The notes below the pieces were generated by a model, which ran no database searches, was not told the DNA's origin, and was given only the letters and a program-made list of their open reading frames with translations. The translations under genes and the position numbers were made by a program. This document shows, in pieces, positions 31,263 to 41,941 of a stretch of DNA of 62,008 bases. The number at the start of each line of letters is the position of its first letter. Within the stretch, counting starts at the first letter, position 1. This DNA is from Chara braunii (lineage: Eukaryota; Streptophyta; Charophyceae; Charales; Characeae): NCBI GenBank assembly GCA_003427395.1, contig BFEA01000007.1, forward strand, positions 1,929,220 through 1,991,227. The letters are read 5' to 3'.

Positions 31263-31934
31263 TAGGTACATCCGATAGATCCTACCCTTCGAAATACTAA
31301 ACCCTGGATAATCTCTATCGCGTGAACGACCTCTCTCTCAACAACCCCCTTTGGCTCTTCACATAAATCAGGGTACTTAGTGACCACTCCCTCTATCTCT
31401 GGAGGCATTTTCACCAGCTCTGCAGAGACATAAACCAAGTACATACCTTCCGGATTTTTCTTATAATAATTAAAAAACGGGGCCACATACATGCATCCGT
31501 AGGACTCAATCAGACTACTAGCTTTATACTTACGTTGTCTGGCGGTCCCCCTTCCGGGCAAAGTGTTTGACCACTTTTCTATCCCAATCAAAGTGGGGCT
31601 GTGCAATGGAAAGATAGTACATACCCAGCAAGATATCCATTGGGAAATCATCACTGACTAGGAATGAAACTCGATGTCTCAGTTCCCCTCCCGCGTACAG
31701 GAAACGACACTCAATGTCTTTGAGGTAATCAATGACTACCATGCGCTGTTTGTTGGCATAGGTCGACTCCACGGGTCGACTCAGGTGCTGCACTTGCCCC
31801 TGTAAGCGCAGCCTTTCAACACACGCACGATTGATAAAGTTTCTCGTCGAGCAAGTGTCATAGTAGGCCCCGGCCTTACGATCGCCTATATCTACCTCGC
31901 CGACGAACATCTCACCCTTAGGGGCTTTAGCCAT
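31263..31934 (-). pseudogene. E4 aspartic protease and linker
   Basis: The minus frame 31934-31530 gives GEMFVGEVDIGDRKAGAYYDTCSTRNFINRACVERL-class sequence. The catalytic DTGST motif reads DTCST, so Gly is replaced by Cys. FPMDILLGMYYLSIAQPHFDWD follows, then a frame change to the RT-proximal linker (PEGMYLVYVSAELVKMP). Proteolysis would probably be lost. Confidence 0.85.
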
Positions 31935-32316
31935 GGTCGTCCAAGAAGCTAGAGGGGCCGATCTTGACTACTCCTATAGCTCCTCTAAGGACTCGAACGC
32001 ATTCATCGAACAGGGGATCCATTGGTCCGAATGTGTTTGTGGGACGACAACAGAGTTCATAGCTTGGGCGATCTCTCGAGATGGTGAGGGTGTGTCCACC
32101 ACCTCGACCAGCAGGAACAACTACAATTCCTACTAGCCCGACTTGTTTCCCGAACCGGTGCCAGAACTGCTGGCTACATTGCTACCCCGGGATGCGGAGG
32201 AGACCAGCGCCTGCACCATCGTAGGCATGATCTTTTCTGTCACCTTCTTGTTCCGGCACTTTAATTGATTATGGACATATTGGCCACAATGAGTACAAGC
32301 TAACCGGGAGTAACGG
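31935..32316 (-). pseudogene. E4 nucleocapsid zinc knuckle region
   Basis: The minus strand encodes ACTHCGQYVHNQLKCRNKK, a complete CX2CX4HX4C knuckle at about 32304-32263. It is the best preserved of those seen here apart from E3's. E6 is inserted a few codons upstream. The rest of the stretch is a Ser-rich linker into the protease. Confidence 0.85.
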
Positions 32317-32768
32317 TGTGACGGGGCTGAGGCAACGAGGCTGGGAGAGAGAGGGAGAGAGTGAAAGCACACACATACACTCACTCAACTCGACACAGAC
32401 TCGACACGACTCGACGAACGCAGACACGAAGTGGCAAAGTCGCCAACTCGCAGTTTTGGATTTTTTAACACAATGTCGAAGCAAGTCACACTGAGTATGA
32501 GTACAGCAGAAAACCGATATGAGACTAGTCCCCGTACAGTACGGGGAGCCGGTATAAGTACCGGTGACACGTACGGTACCAAGGGCATTTCTGCAAAGGA
32601 CCCGAGGGCAGAACTGAAAAATGCGTTATTTGAAAGTGGCGCCCGAATTGCAGCATGGCGCCAGTTGTCCAAAACCCTAGTACCAAAGGAGGGGTTTGGA
32701 AAAAGGGGGATGCAGCCGAAACAGCAAAAAGATAGACCAGGGATCGAGCCCTGGTGGAGTCCGTAACA
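32317..32768 (-). repeat. E6 3' LTR
   Basis: On the plus strand it runs from TGTGACGGGGCTGAGG to GGAGTCCGTAACA. It contains the nested palindromes CCCGTACAGTACGGGG and CCGGTATAAGTACCGG at about 32532-32567. It matches 37721-38190 at about 90 percent by eye and lacks a short AAAAACGGA-containing piece found there. Confidence 0.9.
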
Positions 32769-32785
32769 CTATCCCCTCCCTCTAG
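32769..32785 (-). promoter_or_regulatory. E6 polypurine tract
   Basis: The minus strand reads CTAGAGGGAGGGGATAG directly before the LTR. This orients E6 on the minus strand, in agreement with the PBS next to the other LTR. Confidence 0.8.
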
Positions 32786-32939
32786 AAGGCAATGCCCCGG
32801 CTGCCAAAGATCATTAAGCAATGTTGAAATTTGTGAAGGACAGGACGAGGTTGATCACTGGTTAACAAGTCGAAAGGGAAGAGGGGTATAATGTGGGTGC
32901 CATGGGCTGCGGGAGTAAGAGGGAACAGGGTTTGGTACC

Positions 32940-33280
32940 GGTGAACAAAGTTGTCCTACTGATGAACTTGGGGGGGTTGCATGGAACAGGGTAGTCCTAC
33001 AAAAGGGATGGCAAGGAGCAAGGTAGTCCTACTGATGAACTAAGGGGACTGCATGGTTTGCTATTGGTTAAAGGGGAACAGAGTTCAAGGAACAGGGGAC
33101 TTCTACTGATGTTCTACTAGGTAAGGGAAACGGTGTTCAGGAAAACAGGGTATTTCTATTGATGTTCTAGTAGGTAAGGGAAACAATGGTCAGGGGACAC
33201 GAGGATGTATATTGATGTTCTAGTGGGTACGGGGAACAATGGTTAGGGAAACAGGGTTCTGGTAATAATGTTCTACAGGG
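32940..33280. repeat. Degenerate ~55-60 bp tandem repeats in E6
   Basis: Units built from GATGTTCTAGTAGGTAAGGG and AACAGGG/AACAATGG phrases recur about five or six times with much divergence. They lie between the RNase H remnant and the polypurine tract and are non-coding. Confidence 0.7.
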
Positions 33281-33318
33281 TTGTCAAAGTCAGGAAAAAT
33301 AAAAACGAAAATGTTTGT

Positions 33319-33612
33319 TCAGGATGCAAGGGCTGGTGTGTCCGAAGGAGTCGAAAGCAGAATCTCATGTAGGAACGAAGTGTCCAGGTGTCTTGAAAGG
33401 GGGTCTGCAGCAGTCTTGTTCAGGTCTTTGGAGTAGACGGTAGAAGCGATATTCAACGGCTGCGATAGGTAAAAGTCCAAGAAGCGTAGTAGTTCAAGTG
33501 TCGAAGTCCAAGTGCTAGGGTGCGTCCGGTACACAAACTGCAATAACGGAAGTAAGGAAGCAAGGAGGTCGCAGACTGATGCAAAGATCCATGTCACAAG
33601 TTGTTGCTCCAA
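33319..33612 (-). pseudogene. E6 RNase H C-terminal remnant
   Basis: The minus frame ends with YSKDLNKTAADPLSRHLD, matching the GxxNxVADALSRR end of Ty3 RNase H. The first part of the frame shows only weak resemblance. It is the only trace of pol in E6. Confidence 0.6.
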
Positions 33613-34286
33613 TAAGTCCGCGAGTCAGGATGTCGGCCGATGAAACAGCATGGTGGCCAAACCAGCTGCATAATCTCCATTAACAGTGAGGCAGCAGGCC
33701 ATCGTCCTCGTGCGCTTGCCATTAGATCCTTTATCGCTGGCGTCGCGCAGGTTCACAAGCATTGGACAAGAGAGACAAGGTAGTGGAGAGGACAGATGGG
33801 ACAACGCTAGGCGAGGGCAAGGGCAGATCAGACATCAGGAATGAGGATCAAGGGAAGGGTGGACTGGGTTCAAGGGTGTGTGTAGAGCGGGGTTGTGAGG
33901 TTGTAGCAGGGTTTATACAAGGGTTTAGGGTTTAGAGTAGAAGAGCAGGTGCCAGTGGGATGCTCGACCGACGGGATTGCAGACATCGTCGGGAGGGGGT
34001 CAGGCGGAGTAGACTGTGTCACCCGGGGGTCGTTCGATGGGATGTGTGTCTCCGGAGGGGGGGTAGGCAGACGGATAGTCGATGCCAAGTGAGCCACCAG
34101 TGGAGGAGAGATCGTCACCAATGGGAAAGCCGACAGACAAGTGGTCGATGCTTGGGGAGGATTGCAAGAGACAAGGGGACAGTGTTCAGGTGGGGGAGGG
34201 CCCGACTGTCGTGGTGGAGGAAGGTGGAGTAGAAGGGACGGGTCCCGTGGAGCGAGGGGCCGATAGAGTAAAGCGGCTAGCGTTGG
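33613..34286 (-). other. E6 unrecognised Pro/Thr-rich region
   Basis: The minus frame 34121-33870 is Pro/Thr-rich without a known domain. It lies where protease and RT should be, so it may be a spacer or the joined ends of a deletion. Confidence 0.5.
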
Positions 34287-35832
34287 GGCAGTTGGTCTGT
34301 TAATGACCTAACTGGCGGCAGCAAAAACACCCATTGAGTTCTTGGAGGTATATGCGTTCTGCGGGTGCGAGTTTTTGGAGACGACGGGGTGGACATGCAG
34401 AAGGCGGTCGGGAGGCACGATCCTGGCGATCCGTCCGCATAAGGTGGGCGGTCTGGAGGTCCTCAATGGTGAATTGGGAGGGGTCGAGAGAGGCAGTGTC
34501 GAAGTCGTCATCGGAGGTGGGTGGAGTGGTGTCGTGATGGAAAAAGCGGGGGCAGGAGAGAGAGCGGGCGCGGATTGGTGATGGGGGTGGAGAAGTCGAT
34601 CGTGGTGAAGCATGCGAGAGAGGAGGTCAGCAAGGGGCATGTCGGGTTCGTAGGCGAGGGCGGTTGCGAGGTCTTTGTGGCATACTCGTTTGATGCGGGA
34701 GATGAACGCAAAGTCGGGAATGACGGTAGAGGGGAGGCGGTGGCGGAGGGAGTGGACATATTGGACAAAGCGGTCCGTGGGACCGGTCTGGCGAAGGTGG
34801 AAGAACTGTTCAAGGTAGTCATCAATGGTTTTCTGAGGTCGAAAGGTGGCAGTGAGAAGGTTGGCCCATTGGAGTAAGGAGTGACGTGGTCCTCTGGAGG
34901 CTCGGCGGTTGCTGACTTCAGCCATCCACCATTTCGCGGCATTGCCGAGGAGGCGAGAGGTGGCAATGGAGAGCCAATGGGCAAGGGGCATGTGGTGGAG
35001 TGGGCAAGCGTCGCGAGAAACGAACTGGGCGAGCGTGTTGAAGTTGAGGTTATCGAGGGTGGTGTCGAGCAGGTGTAGTCGAGTTGGTTGTTGTCCTCAA
35101 GGAGGTAGTTGGGGGGGAGTTGTGGCATTGCAGGGTAAACTCCGGAGGTGACTTGGGAACAGGTGGGACGGATGGTGGGGATGGTGGAGGTCGTCGTGAT
35201 GGGTTGGGGAAGGGTATGGGAGTCCCGGGGGGAAGAGGGGTGACGTGGATGGGCGAGGAATGAGGCGGTGTGCTGGATGCGCCGGATGCGGGAGGAGGTG
35301 GGGGGAACAAAACCGTGGTGGAGGTTGAAGGGTTGGTGGATGTGGTGGTAGAGGTGGTAGAGGTGGTAGAGGTGGTAGAAGTGGAGGAGGTCAGCAAGGG
35401 GTTCTTGCTGGAAGCGGTTGTGGAGGGAGTGGTTTGCGCTGTGGAGGGAAGTGCTGCCGTGGTGACGACCGTGATGGAGGGGTGGAATGTGTTGAGTGTG
35501 TGGAGGATTGTGGGGAGGTCGGGGGTGGCGGTGTTTGCTGGTGGTTGTTCGCCTGCGAGGTTGCCGACAATGCTATCGACCGAGTCAGTGCGGATGTTAG
35601 ACACGTTGATGGAGGATGCGGTCATGTCGAGGGGGCGGAGGACGCGGCCGGAACGGATGTGGAGGATACGGCAACAGTGGTGGCGACGACGCGTTGGGAG
35701 TTCTTGGTTTGGTGTGGTGGCATGTGGAGATGGGGGGGGGGAATTCCCATTTTTCAAGAATAGAGCGTATATTAATTTGAGTTTATTCGAAACTGATTCG
35801 CAAGTGTATTTTTCAAGAAAATACGAAAGCAA
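34287..35832 (-). pseudogene. E6 gag
   Basis: The first frame (35832-35050) is Ser/Thr/Pro-rich, with candidate start MTASSINVSNIRTD at 35623. The capsid-like part (34991-34308) has RLLGNAAKWWMAEVSN and a W...F...FR block typical of the Retrotrans_gag family. In a different frame, 34325-34287 reads CFCCRQLGH, the first half of a zinc knuckle, ending at a stop before the last Cys. Frameshifts separate the three parts. Its sequence differs from the gags of E1-E5. Confidence 0.75.
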
Positions 35833-36690
35833 AATTTTCAGGAATTTCCAAATGAAGAAAAAGACTAATTCATTCCGAGAAAAATAAACTCCGACGAAAT
35901 TTATTCGGATTTACGTTCGGGGTAAATTTTTATAATTTCGAAAAAGGGTGATTAATTCCGAGTAAAAGAGATTAATTCAATCATGAATTAATCGAGTTTA
36001 ATCGCAATTAATTAAGGAGTTAAAAAAAAAAAAAGGAAGCACTCCTGAACAAAAAGAGAATTGTGAAAAAGAATTTTTCGAATTTCAAGAAAAATTGCAA
36101 AAAGAATTTTATGAATTAAAATATATGAGAAAAAGAATTAATTAAAATTATTTTTGAATTTCCAAAAGAAATATCAAAAAAGAATTTAATTAATTCTAAC
36201 GTATTTTTAAATTTTTCACAAAATAACAAAGTAAAAGTAGTTGCAAATTTCAAAAAAGAAATATTGAGAAAGAATTGATTAATCCGAACGAAAAGAATTT
36301 AATTAATTCTGAAATTCTTTTGAATTACAAAAATTCCAAAAAACAATTAATTAAAATTATTTTCCTAATTAAAAAAAAAAGAATTGAAAAACAAATTAAA
36401 AAAATAATTAAAAATATTGAAAAAAAAAAATATTGAAAAAAAAAAAAGAATTTTACTTAGTTGTAAAATGTTTTCGAATTACAAAAATTTTGAGAAAAGT
36501 AAGTAAAATTTTTTTTCGAATTTCAAAGAAGATATGCCGAGAGAGGCTGATTAATCCTACGAATTTTCGAAAAAAGAAAATATTTTTGAAAAAGATATGT
36601 CGAGAAAGATAGTTAATGAAGTATTTACAAGAATTTCAAATGGATTCTAAATTTTTTTTGAAAAAATGGATAAAGGAATAAATAAGTTTT
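35833..36690 (-). other. E6 extremely AT-rich leader
   Basis: About 860 bp dominated by A-runs and GAATTAATT / AAAAAGAATT phrases on the plus strand, in sharp contrast to the GC-balanced surroundings. It lies between gag and PBS of the minus-strand element. No coding frame. Confidence 0.8.
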
Positions 36691-36774
36691 GATGTAAATC
36701 TAGGGTGGAGCGATCCTATCTACTATTGATTGGGTGGTAGCGTGGTAGGTAGGGTTAAAAAAAGGTTTGCACGG

Positions 36775-36779
36775 GGAGA

Positions 36780-36822
<43 letters not shown>

Positions 36823-36830
36823 CGAGGGGG
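36775..36830. repeat. (GAT)n microsatellite
   Basis: An imperfect GAT repeat of about 45 bp within the E6 leader, next to GGGG-rich sequence. Confidence 0.9.
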
Positions 36831-36899
36831 GAAACGTAGGGGGGAAAGTCGAGCAAGGGGGGGGAAAGCGAACGCGGGGGATCACACGCGGGTTGTGCG

Positions 36900-37321
36900 N
36901 NNNNNNNNNNNNNNNNNNNNNNNNNNNNNNNNNNNNNNNNNNNNNNNNNNNNNNNNNNNNNNNNNNNNNNNNNNNNNNNNNNNNNNNNNNNNNNNNNNNN
37001 NNNNNNNNNNNNNNNNNNNNNNNNNNNNNNNNNNNNNNNNNNNNNNNNNNNNNNNNNNNNNNNNNNNNNNNNNNNNNNNNNNNNNNNNNNNNNNNNNNNN
37101 NNNNNNNNNNNNNNNNNNNNNNNNNNNNNNNNNNNNNNNNNNNNNNNNNNNNNNNNNNNNNNNNNNNNNNNNNNNNNNNNNNNNNNNNNNNNNNNNNNNN
37201 NNNNNNNNNNNNNNNNNNNNNNNNNNNNNNNNNNNNNNNNNNNNNNNNNNNNNNNNNNNNNNNNNNNNNNNNNNNNNNNNNNNNNNNNNNNNNNNNNNNN
37301 NNNNNNNNNNNNNNNNNNNNN
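36900..37321. other. Assembly gap (422 N) ending in an 18-G run
   Basis: Undetermined bases are followed directly by eighteen G (37322-37339); G-rich DNA also precedes the gap (36826-36890). Any frame through it is meaningless. The gap lies in the E6 leader. Confidence 0.98.
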
Positions 37322-37339
37322 GGGGGGGGGGGGGGGGGG

Positions 37340-37707
37340 AGATCGAGAGTCGGGAAGGGGAGGTTGCGAGGGAGCGGGATCAGAGTCGCGACGACGAAGA
37401 AGAAAAAGAAGATAAGAAGAAGAAGAAAAGAATAAAAATAATAAAAGAAAATTATCGTCGATTACTTATCTGCAACAACGATGTCGAGGGTGGCACGGCG
37501 CGGCGACGAGGACGATGGGCACGACGATGGCGACAATCAGCGCGACGGTGACGATGATGTTGTGGCACGACGACGACGATCGCGACGATGACGATGATGA
37601 CGTGGCATGGCGACGACGGTCACAACGATGACGTGGTGCTACGTCGATGATGCTGATGATGGCCAGGTGGTGACGACAAAGGAGGGTGGGTTGGGCAGGT
37701 TCGAACG
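37340..37707 (-). other. E6 PBS-proximal leader, GAC/GAT-rich
   Basis: It consists of repeated CGACGATGAC-like phrases (37490-37640) and an AAGAAGAAG tract near 37400. No supported gene. On the minus strand it follows the PBS. Confidence 0.6.
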
Positions 37708-37719
37708 GCTCCGATACCA
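37708..37719 (-). promoter_or_regulatory. E6 primer-binding site
   Basis: The minus strand reads TGGTATCGGAGC one base after the LTR. It corresponds to the initiator tRNA-Met 3' end and sets the minus orientation. Confidence 0.85.
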
Positions 37720-37720
37720 G

Positions 37721-38190
37721 TGTGACGGGGCTGAGGCAACGAGATTGGGAGAGAGAGCGAGAGAGTGAGAGCACACACACACACTCACTCAACTCGACGC
37801 AGACTCGACACGACTCGACGAACGCAGACACGAAGTGGCAAAGTCGCCAAGTCGAAGTCTTGGATTTCCGAACACAATGCCGAAGCAAGTCACACTGAGT
37901 ACGAGTACAACAGAAAACTGGTACGAGACTGGTTCCCGTACCGTACGGGGAGCCGGTACAAGTACCGGTGACACGTACGATACCAAGGGCATTTCTGCAA
38001 AGGCCCCGAGGGCAAAACTGAAAAATGGGGTATTTGAAAGTGGTGCCCGAATTGCAGCATGGCGCAAGTTGTCCAAAATCCTACAGTACCAAAGGAGGGG
38101 TTTGGAAAAAAGGTGCCAGGCCAAAAACGGAATGCAGCCGAAACAGCAAAAAGATAGACCAGTGATCGAGCCCTGGCGGAGTCCCTAAGA
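37721..38190 (-). repeat. E6 5' LTR
   Basis: On the plus strand it runs from TGTGACGGGGCTGAGG to GGAGTCCCTAAGA. Its palindrome CCCGTACCGTACGGG (about 37937-37951) is perfect, followed by CCGGTACAAGTACCGG. The base after it begins the second AACGG of the target duplication. Confidence 0.9.
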
Positions 38191-39899
38191 AACGGTCTCT
38201 CCACACGTCCTCTGTACGATCCGCTTTCTCCTATGGAGGACCATTCGGGTCCACTCGACTCCTAAATCGGGAACCTCCACGACGTCTACCGGTCGCCTTA
38301 TCTTTCTGCATAGAGGCAGCGACTCCACCCCCTGAAGCTTATGCGCTACCAGACTCTGATCCTACTCCTTGGGAGTCGTCATCTATCTCTATGGTAGAAC
38401 CATCCTTCTCGACGAACATAATGTGCCCCTTAGCCTTCCAGTTAGGAGGCAGTGCCTTCTTCGTACCCTTTGTAGTGGGTTGGTGCCCATGCTCGATCTT
38501 TGCCTCCGGATCTAGGGCCTTCTTGCTAAACAAGGAAACTTTTGGACTATGATCATAGGCCTCACCTGCCAACTGATTCCTGAGTTCTATCCAAAGACAT
38601 CTCAGTTAAGTGGTGAGCAAGACCTGGGGGTCATAACTCACTCAAGGAACACAGATCAGACGCTCAACTGCGTTTGTGGCATCCCTTACTGACCTGAACT
38701 TTCTTGAGCTCAGAGTTAGGATCGCATCAATGGCCTTTTGAGCCTCATGTGGATCATTCCACCTTTCCTCTACCAGCTTGAGGAAATCATCCAATTTCTG
38801 GGTGTACGTACCCACTTATCCACCTTGTTGCACTCCCCTCCAGGTATGAGGCAGCCACAAGCACTTCCTCGTGCGGCAAGGTCAACTTGCATTTCACATG
38901 TGTAGAGGTCCTCACCCCTCTTATCTCTTGAGAAGGGTTCAGGCAAAGCAATGGCAGTCTTGGGAACCCACTGTCCATGTCCCGGTGCCTGCACTACTCC
39001 AGGTTGTGGACCTTGGGGTGCAGGCTGCTGCACTAGCTCCTGTTGGGGTTGTGTGCCATGCGGCTGTGCTGGCTCCGAGACAGCAAACTGCCCAGTTACG
39101 GCAGTCTGCAACGGAGGTTGGGAAAACATTGTCTGAACAGGAACCTGTACACTAGGACCTGCTGGTAACCCGCCTGTCGAAGGCATACCTAGTAGGGAAG
39201 CGGCTTGCACCGAAGTTGGAGAGACTGCAAATGGGGTTACTCCAATCACCTGTGGGACAAAAAGAAGAGGTTATAGTACGGGCCAGGCATCGGGCCTTGA
39301 TGGTGATGGTACGGCCTAAACTTGTCCGACCAGCACGGCAAGGCTCCGCAAGATGTCCTGCAAGAGTGGCGTGTGGTAGTCTTGCATCTCCACTACATCT
39401 AACAGGGTTGTCCTCACGGTCCTCACATCGTCATCCACATTAGTCAGGTCCATCTCCTCTAACTCCCTGATGTCCGCTTGTCTTCGTTGCAGCCTTGACC
39501 TTCGTCTGATCATCCTTTCTTTCTCTCCTTGTATCTCATCTAACGACGTTTGTAACTGTGCCTCATGAGCACTTGCTCTTTGTCTAGCGACATCCTATAC
39601 TAAATGTTGAGGCCAGCAAACTGACTTAGGTTATGTGCGACCATCGCCCCAACAGTTCCTGAACTACTGGCCTGGGAACTTAGATGCTCAACGGTTGTCA
39701 TGGCTGCTGAAGTAGCTGCCTCGCTTGCAAAGGCTCTGCTTGCCTCTGCATCCCTAGCTTTCCGCTGCTGCTGCTGCCTCTCCCTAAGTTGGCAGAACAG
39801 CAACCGCTCACCCTCTGGTCCCAACGCTGAGCGTACCAACAGGCGTCTTGACGAACGTAGGATCCTATCGTCCGGGTCAGGGTTCTCCCTATCGCTCAT
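38191..39899 (-). pseudogene. E4 gag
   Basis: It starts at ATG 39899 (minus) with MSDRENPDPDDRILRSSRR, then a Gln/Arg/Ala-rich helix. Further pieces are 39513-39316 (RRSRLQRRQADIRELEEMD), 39249-38770 (Pro/Gln-rich linker, then KTAIALPEPFSRDKRGEDL) and 38572-38339 (KKALDPEAKIEHGHQ, HIMFVEKDGSTIEIDDD). The latter two parallel FVDHDGxTxEIDDF of E1-E3. Frameshifts separate the blocks, and the knuckle continues beyond E6 at 32316. Confidence 0.82.
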
Positions 39900-41154
39900 A
39901 AGCTACATAATTGTACAGTTTCTGCACTAGGACACACTCAGTTGCCTACCGCAGCGTAGTGCTCAGACCAATTTAAAATAAATAAAAATGATTAATCGCT
40001 GGCAATGTCAAAGTCTACACAATTGGGTCCTAAGTCCAGATTCCTACAAAAGAAACTATCTTACTTGACTAGTCCGCAAACAGAAAGCAAATGACCAAAA
40101 CCATAAGTTCTACCTATGTTGTCTGTCACATGTTAATGGTTGAACATCTAACAAATCAAAAATGAAAATAAAATTGTTTCAATGGGTGTTTGCACATTGG
40201 AATTATTCCCGAACTTATCACCTGAAATCTACCCCTCCCTCAGTTCTTCTTGATTGTCACTTGACGTCAGCATTTCTGAGCAGTCCAAATAGCGTGCGTG
40301 TCTAAAGGTGTGCACACGGCCCACCCCTGTGCCCCGAGTCAATGCTGAGCCGGCCAGCCCTGCACCATGTTTACCCTCGCGTGCAGCGAGCCTTACACCG
40401 ATCGATTGGCTGATCAAGAGGCAGTTTAAGAACAGGCCCCGAGGTCCTCAAGAATTATTTAACGTCGCAAACAGGACGACGATCACAGCCAATGCAAAGT
40501 ACCCCGCCGATACTTGTTTACAAAAGTTCGGTACTCGTCTCCCCTTTAGAGTTGGCCTGCCCCTCATAACCCATCTACAGCGCAGCAGTCAAACAAAGGA
40601 CAAAGCAGCATGCGGGCTCTACTCCCGATGGGTTGGCATGGTGCCCGTGACCCAGTGCTTCGTCCAAGGACCTTTAGATAGCTCCGCCCTCTCCTTCCTG
40701 ATGCTCCACGTGAACAATGCGGACTCTCAAGGTTGAGCACACTCAACTCCTCACATGAGAGGACTCTCAAGACAGAACACACATCCTCACGGCAAGAAGT
40801 GTCGCAGCGGGTAGATAAGGTTAAGAGCAACGTACCTCAAAATAGCTGCCCCCAACCACATATATTCTCACCAGATGACCTGACGTCGATTGTGATGACC
40901 AATCATTGCTTCAGCACAACCAGCATTACACCACCGTTCCACCTAAGCATCAATCGCACATCAGATAGTTTTCGTCACACCGCCCAACACCCAATATCAC
41001 CTCGTAGCCTTCCTGGCGATACCCCCCTCCGCCTACGTCGCCTGCTTGCCTTCGCCCTCCTCACTACGGACTTCCCACGGTCGCTCACCCAGCTGACCGC
41101 GTGCATGTACCACGTAGGCAGAAGAGGAGCGCCAGATTAGCGCAACGTACCACA
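39900..41154 (-). other. E4 untranslated leader
   Basis: Non-coding, homologous in parts to the E2 and E3 leaders. It contains the conserved leader motif at 40399-40487 and the TGCACACCTTTAGACA block near 40299-40315 (inverted). No independent gene seen. Confidence 0.7.
40399..40487 (-). promoter_or_regulatory. Conserved retroelement leader motif, E4 copy
   Basis: The minus strand reads GATCGTCGTCCTGTTTGCG, AATTCTTGAGGACCTC and CTGCCTCTTGATCAGCC. It parallels the E2 copy throughout despite strong divergence elsewhere in the leader. Confidence 0.6.
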
Positions 41155-41166
41155 ACTCCGATACCA
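41155..41166 (-). promoter_or_regulatory. E4 primer-binding site
   Basis: The minus strand reads TGGTATCGGAGT three bases after the 5' LTR end. One mismatch at the last base relative to the other copies. Confidence 0.82.
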
Positions 41167-41169
41167 AAA

Positions 41170-41941
41170 TGCAAGGAAAATGAGCGATAGCGAATTCCAA
41201 AAACCAAGCAGCATCATACACATGAAACCAGATAGTCGTGAGCTCGAACCAAAAGCAGAATTGCAACTCCAGTTCCACCAAATAAGAGCACAGCAAAAGC
41301 TCACAAGTGACAATGTTGGAATAGTCTCACCATCATCAACAATGAACCAATGTCGATTCCCTATCTGGCGCTCAGCGCCCAAACTACGAATGGCAGATCC
41401 TATCTAGCCTATCTACAATGTCGGTGGTGACGTCAACAGCTCCCCGAAGTATGAGCAAATCTCGATGAATGTCGTTCGCCTCGAGCACCAGGTATGTCTC
41501 ACGCATCACTCACAACCTCGATCCCCCACACAAATGCCACGTGCACCCAAGGAACACCATGCACCCCATCCAGCATCTCGCAGGCCAGCTCTGCTATGGC
41601 TGCCTGGGTGTGCCCTGCTCGCCCGTGAGCGTGTGGGCGCTTGCCTGCCACAGTAGCGCAGCAGCGCTTGCGCACAAGTAGCAAATGTCCGAATGTCGCC
41701 TGAGGAGGCACTTTCTTTTATCAAAGTGGCCTGCCTGTCGTGAGTTGTCTGGCTGCACTAAGCCCCTGGCCAGAAGCTTCTGGTAGGCCCCAAGTGAATG
41801 AGACCTTGACCCAGGGAATATCACGCAGGGCCTGGGGTGGTTACCCGTGTCCAACTGCCAGCGAGCTGTGTTCAGTCCACGCCCTGTGTCTGGCCCAAGG
41901 CCTGCCTCAGATTCATTTGGAAAAAAGCAGGCGGGGCCTGG
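41170..41941 (-). repeat. E4 5' LTR, PBS-proximal part
   Basis: It starts at TGCAAGGAAAATGAGCG on the plus strand and is interrupted after CTGG (41938-41941) by E5. It continues at 50296. It aligns with 27579-28353 of the 3' LTR and carries the palindrome at 41709-41729. Confidence 0.9.

Larger units (their letters stand above)
32317..38190 (-). mobile_element. Ty3-type retrotransposon E6, internally deleted
   Basis: Bounded by a 5-bp target duplication AACGG (32312-32316 and 38191-38195). The LTRs at 37721-38190 (5') and 32317-32768 (3') begin TSTTA on the minus strand and end CGTCACA. The PBS, an AT-rich leader, gag with zinc knuckle, and a short RNase H remnant follow. Protease, most of RT and integrase are absent, so it is a deletion derivative needing helper enzymes. 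The interior includes a 422-N gap. Confidence 0.9.

Noticed and set aside
32940-33280. CRISPR-like spaced repeats
   Set aside because: Units are degenerate and contiguous, without constant repeats and unique spacers, and lie in a eukaryotic retroelement.
35050-35832. 260-residue Pro/Ser/Thr-rich frame as a host gene
   Set aside because: It lies directly upstream of the E6 capsid-like gag on the same strand, inside element boundaries proved by a target duplication; it is better read as the gag N-terminus.
36767-37551. Frames spanning the N gap
   Set aside because: Most of each frame is undetermined sequence; the ends are GAT/GAC repeats and a G-run.
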